NCBI RefSeq assembly: GCF_020176695.1
Contig: NZ_JAIWIA010000004.1
Location: forward strand, 43,922-107,921
Direction of reading: 5' to 3'
Source of the DNA: Massilia sp. MS-15
GTDB lineage: Bacteria; Pseudomonadota; Gammaproteobacteria; Burkholderiales; Burkholderiaceae_D
DNA: 64,000 nucleotides
Below the pieces are notes generated by a model. The model searched no databases and was not told where the DNA came from. It was given only the letters and a program-made list of their open reading frames with translations. This document shows positions 10,977-20,325 of this stretch, one piece after another. The first letter of the stretch is position 1. The number at the start of each line of letters is the position of its first letter. The position numbers and the translations under genes were made by a program.

Positions 10977-13037
10977 ATGAAACGACATCTGCTGAGCGCC
11001 GCTGCGCTGGTGCTGGTGGCTTCGATGGCCCAGGCCGAATCGGCGAAGAGCACCGCCAAGGGCGCGGCCAGGGCGCCGCTGGCGACCGGCATCGCCCTCG
11101 AATACGTCGAGCCGGGCGTACGCCCGCAGGACGACTTCTTCCAACACCTGAATGGCAAGTGGCTCAAGAGCGTCGAGATCCCGGCCGACAAGTCGAGCTG
11201 GGGCGCCTTCCACAAGCTGCACGACGACACCCAGCCGCAGCTGCGCGCCATCATCGAGAAATCCGCCGCCACCAAGGGCGCGCGCGCCGGCTCGGAAGAG
11301 CAGCTGATCGGTGACTTCTTCGCCAGCTACATGGACGAGGCGCGCCTGGAAAAGCTGGGCATCGCTCCGCTCAAGGGTGAGCTGGCGCGCATCGCCGCCA
11401 TCCAGGACAAGGCCGAACTGCCGGCCACCTTCGCGCGCCTGAACCGCCTGGGCGTGACCACGCCCTTCGGCTTCTACATCCACCAGGACGCCAAGGATTC
11501 GACCCGGTACGTGGCCGACCTGTACCAGGGCGGCCTGGGCATGCCGGACCGCGACTACTACCTGAAACTGGACGACGCCAAGATGGCCGATGTCCGCGCC
11601 AAGTACCAGCAGCATGTCGAGAAGATGCTGGCCCTGTCGGGCGACGCCAACGCGGCGGCCAGCGCGAAGGCGGTGGTCGACCTGGAGACCGAACTGGCCA
11701 AGGTGCAGTGGACCAAGGTCGAGAACCGCGACCCGGTCAAGACCTACAACAAGGTCGAGCTCAGCAAGCTGGCCGAGCTGGCGCCGGGCTATGCCTGGGA
11801 CGCCTGGCTGAAGGAAGCGGGCATCGCCGGCAAGACCGGCTATGTCATCGTCAGCCAGCCGAGCTACCTGAAGGGCATGGCCGAGATCGTGAACCGCGTG
11901 CCGCTCGCGACCTGGAAGGTCTACCTGCAGCTGCATGCCGTGAACGGCTACGCCAACTACCTGTCGAAGCCCTTCGTCGACCAGCGCTTCGCCTTCCACG
12001 GCACCACGCTGTCGGGCGCGCCGAAGCTGGAACCGCGCTGGAAGCGCGGCGTGTCGACCGTCGAGGGTTCGCTGGGCGACGCGGTGGGCAAGCTGTACGT
12101 GAAGGAACACTTCCCGGCCGAGCGCAAGGCGCGCATGGAAGTGCTGGTGAAGAACCTGCTCGAAGCGTATCGCTCGTCCATCGACACCCTGGACTGGATG
12201 AGTCCGGCCACCAAGACGGAAGCCAAGGCCAAGCTGGCCAAGTTCACCCCGAAGATCGGCTACCCGAACAAGTGGAAGGATTATTCCAGCCTCGTCGTCA
12301 AGCGCGACGACCTGCTCGGCAACGTGATGCGTTCGCGTGAAGTGGAGTACAACCGCGAGCTGAACAAGCTGGGCAAGCCGATCGACCGCGACGAATGGGG
12401 CATGACGCCGCAGACCGTCAACGCCTACTACAACCCGGAACTGAACGAGATCGTGTTCCCGGCCGCGATCCTGCAGCCGCCGTTCTTCGATGCGAAGGCC
12501 GACGATGCGGTGAACTACGGCGGCATCGGCGCCGTGATCGGCCACGAGATCAGCCACGGCTTCGACGACCAGGGTTCGCAGTATGACGGTGACGGCAATA
12601 TGCGCAACTGGTGGACCGAGGAAGACGGCAAGAAGTTTGCCGAGAAAACCAAGGTCCTGGTCAAGCAGTACGCCAGCTACAGCCCACTGCCTGGCTACAA
12701 CGTGAACGGCGAGCTGACCCTGGGCGAGAACATCGGCGACAACTCGGGCCTGGCGATCGCCTACAAGGCCTATAAGCTGTCGCTGAACGGTAAGCCGGCG
12801 CCGGTCATCAAGGGCCTCACCGGCGACCAGCGTTTCTACATGGGCTGGGGCCAGGTGTGGCGCGCGAAGATGCGCGAACCGGCGCAGATCAACCAGGTCA
12901 AGACCGACCCGCACTCGCCGGCCCAGTTCCGCGCCAACGGCACCCTGAAGAACCAGCCGGGCTTCTATGAAGCCTTCGGCGTGAAGGAAGGCGACAAGAT
13001 GTACCTGGCGCCGCAGGACCGCGTGATCATCTGGTAA
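10977..13037 (+). CDS. M13 family zinc metallopeptidase, copy 2
   Basis: This 686-residue paralogue of the preceding peptidase has a signal peptide (cleavage expected after MAQA, near residue 20), zinc motif HEISH at 523-527 and the downstream GENIGDNSG. It differs from copy 1 mainly in the N-terminal 40 residues and in the cap domain; the catalytic core is nearly the same. A strong AAGGAGA site (10964-10970) precedes the ATG, so it is translated efficiently even if cotranscribed with copy 1. Transcription ends at the hairpin 13063-13084. Confidence 0.93.
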   Translation: MKRHLLSAAALVLVASMAQAESAKSTAKGAARAPLATGIALEYVEPGVRPQDDFFQHLNGKWLKSVEIPADKSSWGAFHKLHDDTQPQLRAIIEKSAATKGARAGSEEQLIGDFFASYMDEARLEKLGIAPLKGELARIAAIQDKAELPATFARLNRLGVTTPFGFYIHQDAKDSTRYVADLYQGGLGMPDRDYYLKLDDAKMADVRAKYQQHVEKMLALSGDANAAASAKAVVDLETELAKVQWTKVENRDPVKTYNKVELSKLAELAPGYAWDAWLKEAGIAGKTGYVIVSQPSYLKGMAEIVNRVPLATWKVYLQLHAVNGYANYLSKPFVDQRFAFHGTTLSGAPKLEPRWKRGVSTVEGSLGDAVGKLYVKEHFPAERKARMEVLVKNLLEAYRSSIDTLDWMSPATKTEAKAKLAKFTPKIGYPNKWKDYSSLVVKRDDLLGNVMRSREVEYNRELNKLGKPIDRDEWGMTPQTVNAYYNPELNEIVFPAAILQPPFFDAKADDAVNYGGIGAVIGHEISHGFDDQGSQYDGDGNMRNWWTEEDGKKFAEKTKVLVKQYASYSPLPGYNVNGELTLGENIGDNSGLAIAYKAYKLSLNGKPAPVIKGLTGDQRFYMGWGQVWRAKMREPAQINQVKTDPHSPAQFRANGTLKNQPGFYEAFGVKEGDKMYLAPQDRVIIW

Positions 13038-13056
13038 GCGCGTCGCGCCGGATGTG

Positions 13057-13088
13057 AAAAAAGGGCCACCCGCATGGGTGGCCCTTTT
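13057..13088. terminator. Bidirectional rho-independent terminator
   Basis: GGGCCACCC (13063-13071) and GGGTGGCCC (13076-13084) form a 9-bp stem with a GCAT loop. An A-run precedes it and TTTT follows, so it can end both the M13 operon (plus) and the convergent beta-helix gene (minus). Confidence 0.88.
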
Positions 13089-13119
13089 GCTTCCAGGCGC
13101 CGGGTGAGGGCGCCGCAGC

Positions 13120-14292
13120 TTACAGTGCCGATTCGTAGGCGCCGATATCCAGCGCACCGACCACCGGACGCACGGCGCTCGACGCGCTGTGCTTGTACAC
13201 GGCGGTCGGCTTGAGCGACACGCCCGTAGCCGATATGCCCGGCGTCGAGCCGGCGTTGATCACGAGCGGGTTCGCGGTCGGGCGCAGGTCGAACGCGGCG
13301 CGGTTCACGAAGCCCGGCGCCAGGGCGCGGTAGTTGGTCTTCTGGATCGCGCCGCTCTGGTTGGTCAGGGTGCCGGTGCCCGCGAACAGGTTGTTTTGCA
13401 GGAAGATTTTCTTGGTCACGCCGGAACCGACCAGTACGCCATTGCCGCGCGTGCTGTCGTCGTTCAGGAAGGTATTGTTGACCAGGTACAGCTCGTGTCC
13501 TGGATTGCTCGCACCTTCTTCACCATAGGCCACCATGTTCGGATTGCTGTGGGCGGACGGCTGGTGGATGACGTTGCCGATGATGTAGGACGTGCCGGCA
13601 TTCGGCAGGTCGATCTCGTAGCTCGGCTTGCCCGTCCTGGTGGTGCCGGTCTGGCCGGCCGGCGTGCTCGAGAAGCGGTTGTACGCGATCATGTTGATGC
13701 GGGCGCGCGACTTCAGGTTGTGGCCGACGTTGGCATCGTGCGAGAAGTTGTAGCGGAAAGTCAGGCGGCCCACATTGCCGATGTACACGTTGTGGGTCTG
13801 ACCGGTGCCGCCGCCGTTGTAGCCGAATTCGCTCTTCTCGATCAGGATATTGCTGGCGGTCTTTACGCCACTCAGGATGCCGTTCTGGTTGTCGTGGATG
13901 AAGGCCGAGCGCAGGGTGAAATTGGTACCTTCCAGGCGCAGGGCGGCGCCGTTCGCGTCCGGTACTTTCGCTCCCAGCATTTCGACATTCTCGATGACGA
14001 TGTCGTTGCCAACCACAACCCAGGTACCTTTACCTTGGGCATTCTTGCCTGCGGCATCGATGCGGGGACGGCCGTTGACGCCGCGGATGGTCAGGTTGCT
14101 TGGGTAGATGGCGCAGACATCGCCGCTATAGGTGGTATTGCCTGTGATTTCAATCACGTCGCCCGTCTTGGCGGCGGCAAAGGCACGGCAGGGCGTCGTA
14201 TAGGTCTTGCCCGGGCCAACGCTGAGGGTAGCGGCCGAAGCGGCGCCGGAGGCGAGCAGCAGGGCCAGGAGGCTGGAATAACGCAGGTACAT
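13120..14292 (-). CDS. Secreted right-handed parallel beta-helix protein
   Basis: This 390-residue protein has a signal peptide of about 20 residues (cleavage near SGAASA-AT). The rest is built of repeated short beta-strand rungs with Asn and Gly turns (for example IVIENVEML, FTLRSAFIHDNQNG, ILIEKSEFGYNGGG, YIIGNVIHQP), typical of the pectate-lyase/PbH1 fold. The C-terminus GALDIGAYES is common in such proteins. It may be a polysaccharide lyase, epimerase or binding protein; no catalytic set can be assigned by eye. It lies beside glycosyltransferase and acyltransferase genes, which fits a role on an extracellular glycan. No PEP-CTERM tail is present. Confidence 0.8.
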   Translation of the reverse strand: MYLRYSSLLALLLASGAASAATLSVGPGKTYTTPCRAFAAAKTGDVIEITGNTTYSGDVCAIYPSNLTIRGVNGRPRIDAAGKNAQGKGTWVVVGNDIVIENVEMLGAKVPDANGAALRLEGTNFTLRSAFIHDNQNGILSGVKTASNILIEKSEFGYNGGGTGQTHNVYIGNVGRLTFRYNFSHDANVGHNLKSRARINMIAYNRFSSTPAGQTGTTRTGKPSYEIDLPNAGTSYIIGNVIHQPSAHSNPNMVAYGEEGASNPGHELYLVNNTFLNDDSTRGNGVLVGSGVTKKIFLQNNLFAGTGTLTNQSGAIQKTNYRALAPGFVNRAAFDLRPTANPLVINAGSTPGISATGVSLKPTAVYKHSASSAVRPVVGALDIGAYESAL

Positions 14293-14545
14293 GAACTTGT
14301 CTCTCTATAAATGTGTCGCGAAATTTTTGCGGCGAAACATTTATCAGCATAAAGACTGCCGCCAGGAAAAGAAGTAAGCGTTTGTAACAGACTGTCTTTC
14401 TCCTATGAAGCATCAGAAAGCGAAGAGTTGTCGAGGCACGACACGATTGAGAAACGACACGAATCGTAATTTTTCTATGCGATAATAAAAATGTAACAAT
14501 TGCCAAATCTGCTAGTCGAGAACAGCAGACCAATGTGGGGAATCC
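14293..14545. promoter_or_regulatory. AT-rich divergent promoter region
   Basis: This 253-bp spacer between the beta-helix gene and the family 2 glycosyltransferase is clearly AT-richer than its flanks. A GATAATAAAA element near 14482-14491 could be a plus-strand -10, and GGGGAA just before the ATG at 14546 is the ribosome site. No -35 element stands out. Confidence 0.4.
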
Positions 14546-15559
14546 ATGAATACACATCGTCCAAGGCTTGATGTCACTGTTGTCATGCCATCGTTCAACC
14601 GGTCCGCGCTGATCACGCGCGCGCTGGAGAGCGTGCGCAAGCAAACCGCCATGCCACATGAAATCCTGGTCGTGGACGATGCGTCCACCGACGACACGGT
14701 GGCGCAGGTGGAGGCATGGCGCGAGCGCACCGGTTTTCCGGTCCGGATCGAGAAGCTGGCGAAGAACGGCGGTGTGGCAGCAGCGCGCAACCGTGCGATG
14801 GAACTGGCCACGACGCGCTACATCTCCTTCCTCGACTCGGACGATGAGCACTTGCCCGATACCCTGGCCCTGCTGGTCGGTGCGCTTGAAGCCACGCCCG
14901 GGGCGGTGGTCGCGTTCGGCGACGCGACCAAGGTGACGCCTGAAAAGACGATTCCTAACGCCATGTTCGGTGCGAAGATCGATATCCTGACGATCGCCGA
15001 CCCGGTGCCGGGCGGGGACAGCGGCCGCTTCCGCCTGCGCAATCCCAAGGAAACCTTCCTGAAAGCGAGCCTGATCGCTACCTGCTCCGCATGCTTCGTT
15101 CGCGCCGAGGCACTCGCGGTTGGTGGCATGCCGGTCGGCTACCGGATGGGATCCGATTGGCTGTTCTGGCTGCGACTGGCGCAGCGTGGCGATTTCATCT
15201 TCGTGCAGGAAGACGTGTCGGTGGTGCACCGGCATCCGGAGAACCTGACCAAGCCGGGGTCCGCCGCCGATACCTCGATGGCCAAGCTGGCCGGCTACCA
15301 CGCGATCCTGGACGGCAGGCTGGGAATTACCGTCGATCCGCCGCAAAAAAGGAAAGTCGAACAATTCATCGAGAAGCGCATCGCCCTGTTGCGTTACCAG
15401 TCTTCGGTACTCGGTTTGACGTCCTACCTGGATTACATGGGGAGGATTCCGGGACAGGCGAAGCAGAACGTCGTCAGGCGCATCCTTGCCGATCCAAAAA
15501 GCACCCTACGTTCGATTGTCTCGGTGTTCAGGGGCAGGCAGGGGCCTGTTGCCGACTAA
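14546..15559 (+). CDS. Glycosyltransferase family 2 protein
   Basis: The 337-residue protein opens with the GT-A fold signature: TVVMPSFNR at about 11-19, then ILVVDDASTDDT at about 40-51. An SFLDSDDEH motif near 92-100 carries the metal-binding acids. It transfers a sugar from a nucleotide donor to a lipid- or saccharide-linked acceptor at the inner face of the membrane. There is no membrane anchor. It starts a two-gene unit with the acyltransferase 26 bp downstream. GC content is slightly lower than in the 1-13 kb region, a mild hint of separate origin. Confidence 0.9.
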   Translation: MNTHRPRLDVTVVMPSFNRSALITRALESVRKQTAMPHEILVVDDASTDDTVAQVEAWRERTGFPVRIEKLAKNGGVAAARNRAMELATTRYISFLDSDDEHLPDTLALLVGALEATPGAVVAFGDATKVTPEKTIPNAMFGAKIDILTIADPVPGGDSGRFRLRNPKETFLKASLIATCSACFVRAEALAVGGMPVGYRMGSDWLFWLRLAQRGDFIFVQEDVSVVHRHPENLTKPGSAADTSMAKLAGYHAILDGRLGITVDPPQKRKVEQFIEKRIALLRYQSSVLGLTSYLDYMGRIPGQAKQNVVRRILADPKSTLRSIVSVFRGRQGPVAD

Positions 15560-15585
15560 TCCAGCATTTATTCAGGAAATTTCGC

Positions 15586-17637
15586 ATGGCGCCCGTACCA
15601 CCTGTACAGCGGAAAACAGCATTGCGTGACGATATCCAGGGCGTGCGCGCGCTTGGCGCGCTGCTGGTGTTTGTCTTCCACGTCTACCTGAATGGTGTGT
15701 CGGGCGGCGTTGACGTCTTCTTCGTCGTCTCCGCATATTTCATGGCGCGCAACGCCCTGAAGAGCAAGAGTGTCGGCGGCCAGGTCGATATCCTTGCGTT
15801 CTACAAGGGCTTCCTGTTGCGGGTGGCGCCGCAGGCGGCGATTGCGCTCATCGGCATTGCCGCCCTGGTCTACTGGTTCAGCTCCCCCATGAGCTGGGCG
15901 ATGAATTTCCGCAGCATTGGCGTGAGTGCCCTGTATCTGGAAAACTGGTGGCTGATCTCGCGCGGCCAGGACTACCTGGCGCGCAGCGAATCGCTCAGCC
16001 TGACGCAGCATTTCTGGGCAATGTCGCTGATTGGACAGTCTTACCTGGTTTGGCCGCTGCTCGTGTCCGCAACCAATGCGGTATCGCGCAGGCTGGCGGC
16101 GAACCCGCTGACGATGCTGACCCGGCTGCTGGTTGCCTTGTCCGTGTTGTCATTCTGCTGGTCGGTCTATGCGACCAGCGCGACGCCGGCCCGGGCCTAC
16201 TTCGACTTCTTCACCCGCTTCTGGGAATTCGGTGCCGGCGCCTTGCTTGGCTTGCTTGGCGCCCAGGACAGGAAGGCCGGCACGAGAAGCGCGGCCCTGT
16301 TTTCCTGGATCGGTGCCGGGCTGCTGCTCAGTTGTGGCTTCCTGATCGGATCGCGCCTGAACTTCCCCGGTTTCGCCGCGCTGTGGCCGGTCAGCGCAGC
16401 CATGCTGATCATTCAATACGGTCAGCCATCCGGACGCTTCAATGCCGGACGGGTCTTGTCCCACCCCCTGCTTGTCAGGCTGGGAGGGTATTCGTATGGC
16501 ATCTATCTGTGGCATTGGCCCTTGTATGCCCTGTATGAAGATACCGCCTACCGTTCGCAGGGAAACCATCTGGTGGCGGGACTCATCATTCTCCTTGCCT
16601 CGATCGGCCTTGCGGTCATGAGCAAGAAACTGGCCGATGCCTTGCTGCGCCTACTCCACTTCCCGGAACGGAAGAATATGCCGGCTTTAGGCGTGCTCGG
16701 ATTATTGATGCTGGTTGGGGTATCGACCGACATGGCGCGCAGGAATATTTCTGAAAATGGCGTGATGTGGGACCAACATCGGCTCGGGGAGGCAGGATTC
16801 GTCGCGCCTGGCCCGTTCAGGATCCGGAGCGACAATGCGGTGGTTTACAAATCCAAATGCCACCAGGACATCGTGTCTCCCAAGGTCAACAAGTGCGAAT
16901 TCGGCGAGCGCGATGGCAGGACGATTGTGCTGATCGGTGGCTCGCATTCCGCGCAATGGCTGCCCGCCCTGACTCAGCATGCGGGTGCCGAAAACTGGAA
17001 GATCATCTCGATCACGAAATCCGGCTGCCTGTTCGCCGATCCTGCCGACCAGGCGCTATTTGGCGACTTGGACCGATCCTGCGCCCAGTGGAATGCCGAT
17101 GCGATGCGACAGGTCATCGAACTCAAACCAGACCTGGTGCTGTCGATCGCCACGCGCTGGCGCGATGAAGGCGGCCGCCGGATCGAATACATTCCTGCTG
17201 GATACCAAGGCAGGTTCCGCCAGTTGAGCGCGGCGGGAATTCCCGTCGTAGCCATCAGGGACAATCCCTGGATGCAGAAGGATCCGCCCCGCTGCGTGTA
17301 CTCGCCGATCGTGTTCGACAAGACACGTTGCGGTGACGAACGGGACAGGGTGCTGGACGATGCCGGCTTCCAGCGCGCGCTGCTCGGCATCCCACCGAAG
17401 GTCAGGATCGTCGACATGACCGACTATTTTTGTGACAGTAAATACTGCTGGGCCGTCAAGGACGGCATCGCGGTGTACCGTGATCCTCACCACATCACGG
17501 CGACGTATGCGCAAAAAATTTCGCCGGTACTGCGCGACCACATCAATGCCGCCTGGCCGGAAAGGCAGGCTGGTAACCCCACCCGAGGCAGCCTGGGGCT
17601 GCGCCATGCCACTGCTTCCGCGGGACAAGCCAGGTAA
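15586..17637 (+). CDS. Acyltransferase 3 / SGNH fusion (OafA-like O-acetyltransferase)
   Basis: Started at the ATG at 15586 this is a 683-residue protein. Residues about 10-340 form the multi-spanning acyltransferase-3 domain, with DIQGVRALGALLVFVFH at the front, where R and H are the usual catalytic residues. After a last membrane segment near 365 comes a periplasmic SGNH domain with S453 in IGGSHS and a C-terminal DPHH pair (about 635-640). Such proteins move acetyl groups across the membrane onto O-antigen or exopolysaccharide. The layout fits acetylation of the glycan made by the preceding glycosyltransferase. Confidence 0.9.
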   Translation: MAPVPPVQRKTALRDDIQGVRALGALLVFVFHVYLNGVSGGVDVFFVVSAYFMARNALKSKSVGGQVDILAFYKGFLLRVAPQAAIALIGIAALVYWFSSPMSWAMNFRSIGVSALYLENWWLISRGQDYLARSESLSLTQHFWAMSLIGQSYLVWPLLVSATNAVSRRLAANPLTMLTRLLVALSVLSFCWSVYATSATPARAYFDFFTRFWEFGAGALLGLLGAQDRKAGTRSAALFSWIGAGLLLSCGFLIGSRLNFPGFAALWPVSAAMLIIQYGQPSGRFNAGRVLSHPLLVRLGGYSYGIYLWHWPLYALYEDTAYRSQGNHLVAGLIILLASIGLAVMSKKLADALLRLLHFPERKNMPALGVLGLLMLVGVSTDMARRNISENGVMWDQHRLGEAGFVAPGPFRIRSDNAVVYKSKCHQDIVSPKVNKCEFGERDGRTIVLIGGSHSAQWLPALTQHAGAENWKIISITKSGCLFADPADQALFGDLDRSCAQWNADAMRQVIELKPDLVLSIATRWRDEGGRRIEYIPAGYQGRFRQLSAAGIPVVAIRDNPWMQKDPPRCVYSPIVFDKTRCGDERDRVLDDAGFQRALLGIPPKVRIVDMTDYFCDSKYCWAVKDGIAVYRDPHHITATYAQKISPVLRDHINAAWPERQAGNPTRGSLGLRHATASAGQAR

Positions 17638-17659
17638 GCCGGGCGCGCATTTGCACTAT

Positions 17660-17695
17660 AAAAAAAAGAAACGCCCGATGGATTGCATCGGGCGT
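17660..17695 (-). terminator. Rho-independent terminator of the lipoprotein gene
   Basis: ACGCCCGATG (17671-17680) and CATCGGGCGT (17686-17695) form a 10-bp stem. The A-run at 17660-17667 becomes the U-tract on the minus strand, so it ends the minus-strand gene at 17772-20060. On the plus side there is no T-run. Confidence 0.8.
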
Positions 17696-17771
17696 TGGTG
17701 AGGCCGGGCCGGCCTGCAGCTGCTTACGGAAACTCAGCCAGGTCCGGCTGCGCCGGCCTGGAGGCGCTGGC

Positions 17772-20060
17772 TCAGCGCGGAATGATCGCGAATTGCGGCG
17801 CCTTGCTGTAATCCGGCTTCACCGACCGTGCCGCGAAGATTTCCCACGCCTTCTGGCCGATAGCACCGCCACTGCGGGCGCCATATGCCAGGGCAGGCTG
17901 CATGTTGGACGGATAGCCGGTCGCATTGCTGGCATAGCCAAGCATCTCACCAGGCTTCAGGCCAAGCGCAGTCAGCATCCCGGCACTGCCACACGCCATC
18001 GAGCCATACACTGGATCGCTTTCGCGATAGGCTTCGGCGATCGTCGAGTAGATCGGGCTGCTGGTACTTGCACGAACCTTGAACGAGTACATCGTTGCGC
18101 CAATCCAGCACGCGCCTTCACCTGCCATGCGTTCCACCACGAACTTCGTCTTCCACTTCAGCAGGGCATCCGCTTTGGTGAAGCCGAGATCCAGGGTATA
18201 GCCGAGGGCTGCGGTAAAGAAGTCATCCTGCCACGGGCTGGTGGCGAGTTTGCTGCTGTACACGAGCGCCGAACCACTGGTGAGCACGCCCAGTGGGTTG
18301 CTCGTCGCCGGGTTCAGGAAGGTATTCGAATACCAGTCCAGGTTGTTCGACATGATCTGGTTGTAGTGTCCCTTCAACCTGTCATTGTCTGGTGTGATAT
18401 ACGCGGCTTGCGCCAGGGTGCGCAGGTTCCAGGCTTGCGCACGCACCTGGTCGCGGTAGACCAGGCCTTTCGCATAACCCCGGTAACCCGGATTGGGAGA
18501 CAGCAGGTTGAACGAGGTCCAGAACTGCAGTTCTTCCAGATAATAATAGTCACCGGTTACCAGGTAGGGCACGTAGGCAAGCGAAGGCTGGTGTGCGGCA
18601 TCGTGCTTGTTGGGATTCGTGCACAGGGTCGAGGCCGCGCAGGCAGGGAAGGCTTCACGCTGGCCGGTCGCCGGGTTGCGGGTGTCGGTGGCATTGCCCA
18701 GCAGCGTCATGTACGGGTAATCGATGATGCTGATCGGGCGGTCCGTTTTCTTGTCGCGGTAGTGCGAAGACCAACTGCCAGCCAGGGTGCCGGTACCCAG
18801 CGTTACTTCCTTGGCGCGCTTGTCCATGCTGAGCAGATAGCGCGTCGCCCAGCCCGGAAGAAGCCCGATATCGTCGCGTCCGCCGGTCTGCGGCATGTAG
18901 CTTGCGGCTTCACCAATGCCCATCGGTTCGGTTTTCGCACCCACCCAGCCGGTTTTCGCTTTCGCGAGGCTGGTTTCGGCAACGGCGATGGTCTGGTCGT
19001 AATTCGGAACCGCTTTGGTCTGGATCAGGTAAGCCGTATTGTGCTTGACGTTGACTTCTGGTTCCACGCCGCCCCACCAGAACAGCTTGCGCCACCGTGC
19101 ATGGTGATAATGGGTCATGCCCGGTTTCGTATAGACCGGCACGCCGCCGACAGTCACCTTGGCATCGTAGGTCAGGTTTTGCGGCGCCGCTTCATAGGCC
19201 CAGTTGTTCTCGACGGTCACGTCGACACGGGCTTTCTTGATGCTGTCGTACCAGCGGATCGCGAAGCGCGCCGTCAGGTGCGGGTGGGCCACACCGCTGG
19301 AGGTGACCAGCGGAGCGCTCACATGCCATTCATTGGCCACGGCGCCGGACAGCCAGGTCATGCGCGCGCCCTGGCGCAGCAGGCTGTCCGCCGACGCCGT
19401 GTACTGGACGCCGTTGATGCTTGCCTGGACCGAGGTGGTGAAACCATTGTTCAGGGCATTGGCCGGGGTGACGGCCGAACCGGCTGCTGCGGCGTTCGAC
19501 TTGATCAGCGACATGGTGCGCACATAGGCATTGCCCAGGCTCGGTACCACGGCCGAGATGACGGCATGGCGCACGGAACCATCAGGGTGGGTCGCCTTGA
19601 CGTCGACCTGCAGCGGCACTTGGGTGCCGTCGTCCAGGCGGCCCGTCAGGCCATTGCTCGGCAGCAAGGCACCGACGGCGAACACCTGACCGAAAGTCAC
19701 CGGGACATTGGTTTGCGATGTCAGGCTATTGGTGCTTTCCAGGCGGATGTCGGTAATCGCATCGGAGGCAATGACATTGGTCGTCTCACGGCTGATCAGG
19801 CCGCGGCTGACGAGGGAGGACGAGGAGCCCATGGCGCCCTGCTGGGTCATCACGGTGGGGGCTGGCTCGGTCTGTACCGGAGCAGCCAGCTCCGAGCTCG
19901 ACACCGGCGGCGGCGGCAGGACAGGCGGAACCGGCGCTACCGCGCTGCTCGACGCCAGGTTCATATCGGATTCATTCCCGCCGCCACATGCAGCCAAGCT
20001 TGCGCAAACGAGGGTAGACAGCACGCGAAGTGCGAAAGTAGTGCGAGTAAGGGAAGTCAT
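17772..20060 (-). CDS. Large secreted lipoprotein, possible RIFT-barrel (PcRGLX/YetA-like) carbohydrate-active protein
   Basis: This 762-residue protein has a lipoprotein signal ending in the lipobox SLAAC followed by GGG, then a Ser/Pro/Ala-rich linker to about residue 85. From about 100 there is a beta-rich domain (VPVTFGQVFAVGALLPSNG, then a stretch with DDGTQVPLQVDVKATHPDGSVRH) resembling the N-terminal RIFT barrel of PcRGLX/YetA-type proteins. The C-terminal half (about 480-740) is helical and Trp/Tyr-rich, as in alpha/alpha-toroid glycan lyases or hydrolases. Function is inferred only from fold resemblance and from the neighbouring glycan genes. Confidence 0.75.
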   Translation of the reverse strand: MTSLTRTTFALRVLSTLVCASLAACGGGNESDMNLASSSAVAPVPPVLPPPPVSSSELAAPVQTEPAPTVMTQQGAMGSSSSLVSRGLISRETTNVIASDAITDIRLESTNSLTSQTNVPVTFGQVFAVGALLPSNGLTGRLDDGTQVPLQVDVKATHPDGSVRHAVISAVVPSLGNAYVRTMSLIKSNAAAAGSAVTPANALNNGFTTSVQASINGVQYTASADSLLRQGARMTWLSGAVANEWHVSAPLVTSSGVAHPHLTARFAIRWYDSIKKARVDVTVENNWAYEAAPQNLTYDAKVTVGGVPVYTKPGMTHYHHARWRKLFWWGGVEPEVNVKHNTAYLIQTKAVPNYDQTIAVAETSLAKAKTGWVGAKTEPMGIGEAASYMPQTGGRDDIGLLPGWATRYLLSMDKRAKEVTLGTGTLAGSWSSHYRDKKTDRPISIIDYPYMTLLGNATDTRNPATGQREAFPACAASTLCTNPNKHDAAHQPSLAYVPYLVTGDYYYLEELQFWTSFNLLSPNPGYRGYAKGLVYRDQVRAQAWNLRTLAQAAYITPDNDRLKGHYNQIMSNNLDWYSNTFLNPATSNPLGVLTSGSALVYSSKLATSPWQDDFFTAALGYTLDLGFTKADALLKWKTKFVVERMAGEGACWIGATMYSFKVRASTSSPIYSTIAEAYRESDPVYGSMACGSAGMLTALGLKPGEMLGYASNATGYPSNMQPALAYGARSGGAIGQKAWEIFAARSVKPDYSKAPQFAIIPR

Positions 20061-20277
20061 GAGGAATCTCTTTGGAGTTGCCGTGAACCAATTTTTTGTC
20101 CACTTCAGTCGTTAAATCATACTCCACGGAAAATAATTCCACACGGAAAAATCTACTTCCTGTGACATTGTTCGGCGAGATACCACACAATATTGTTCGG
20201 TATTTCACGGGTATTGTTATTCGTAAAACAGATTGATTGTTGCTTTGACTAAATAAATGTTGCCACTCTTAAAAGTT

Positions 20278-20306
20278 AAAAAAAAGCCCGGCACATCGGC
20301 CGGGCT
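20278..20306 (-). terminator. Rho-independent terminator of the diheme cytochrome gene
   Basis: AGCCCGGC (20285-20292) pairs with GCCGGGCT (20299-20306) around ACATCG. The A-run at 20278-20285 gives the U-tract on the minus strand, 20 bp past the cytochrome stop. Confidence 0.85.
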
Positions 20307-20325
20307 GGAATCCAATGCGTAATAA

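Noticed and set aside
8784..13157. A 1457-codon open frame on the minus strand opposite both M13 genes
   Set aside because: It is a shadow of high-GC codon bias. The product is His/Arg/Gln/Val-rich with no domains, while the plus strand encodes two clear peptidases with signal peptides and zinc motifs.
13120..14292. The beta-helix protein as a PEP-CTERM substrate of XrtA
   Set aside because: Its C-terminus (GALDIGAYESAL) has neither the PEP motif nor a hydrophobic span and basic end.
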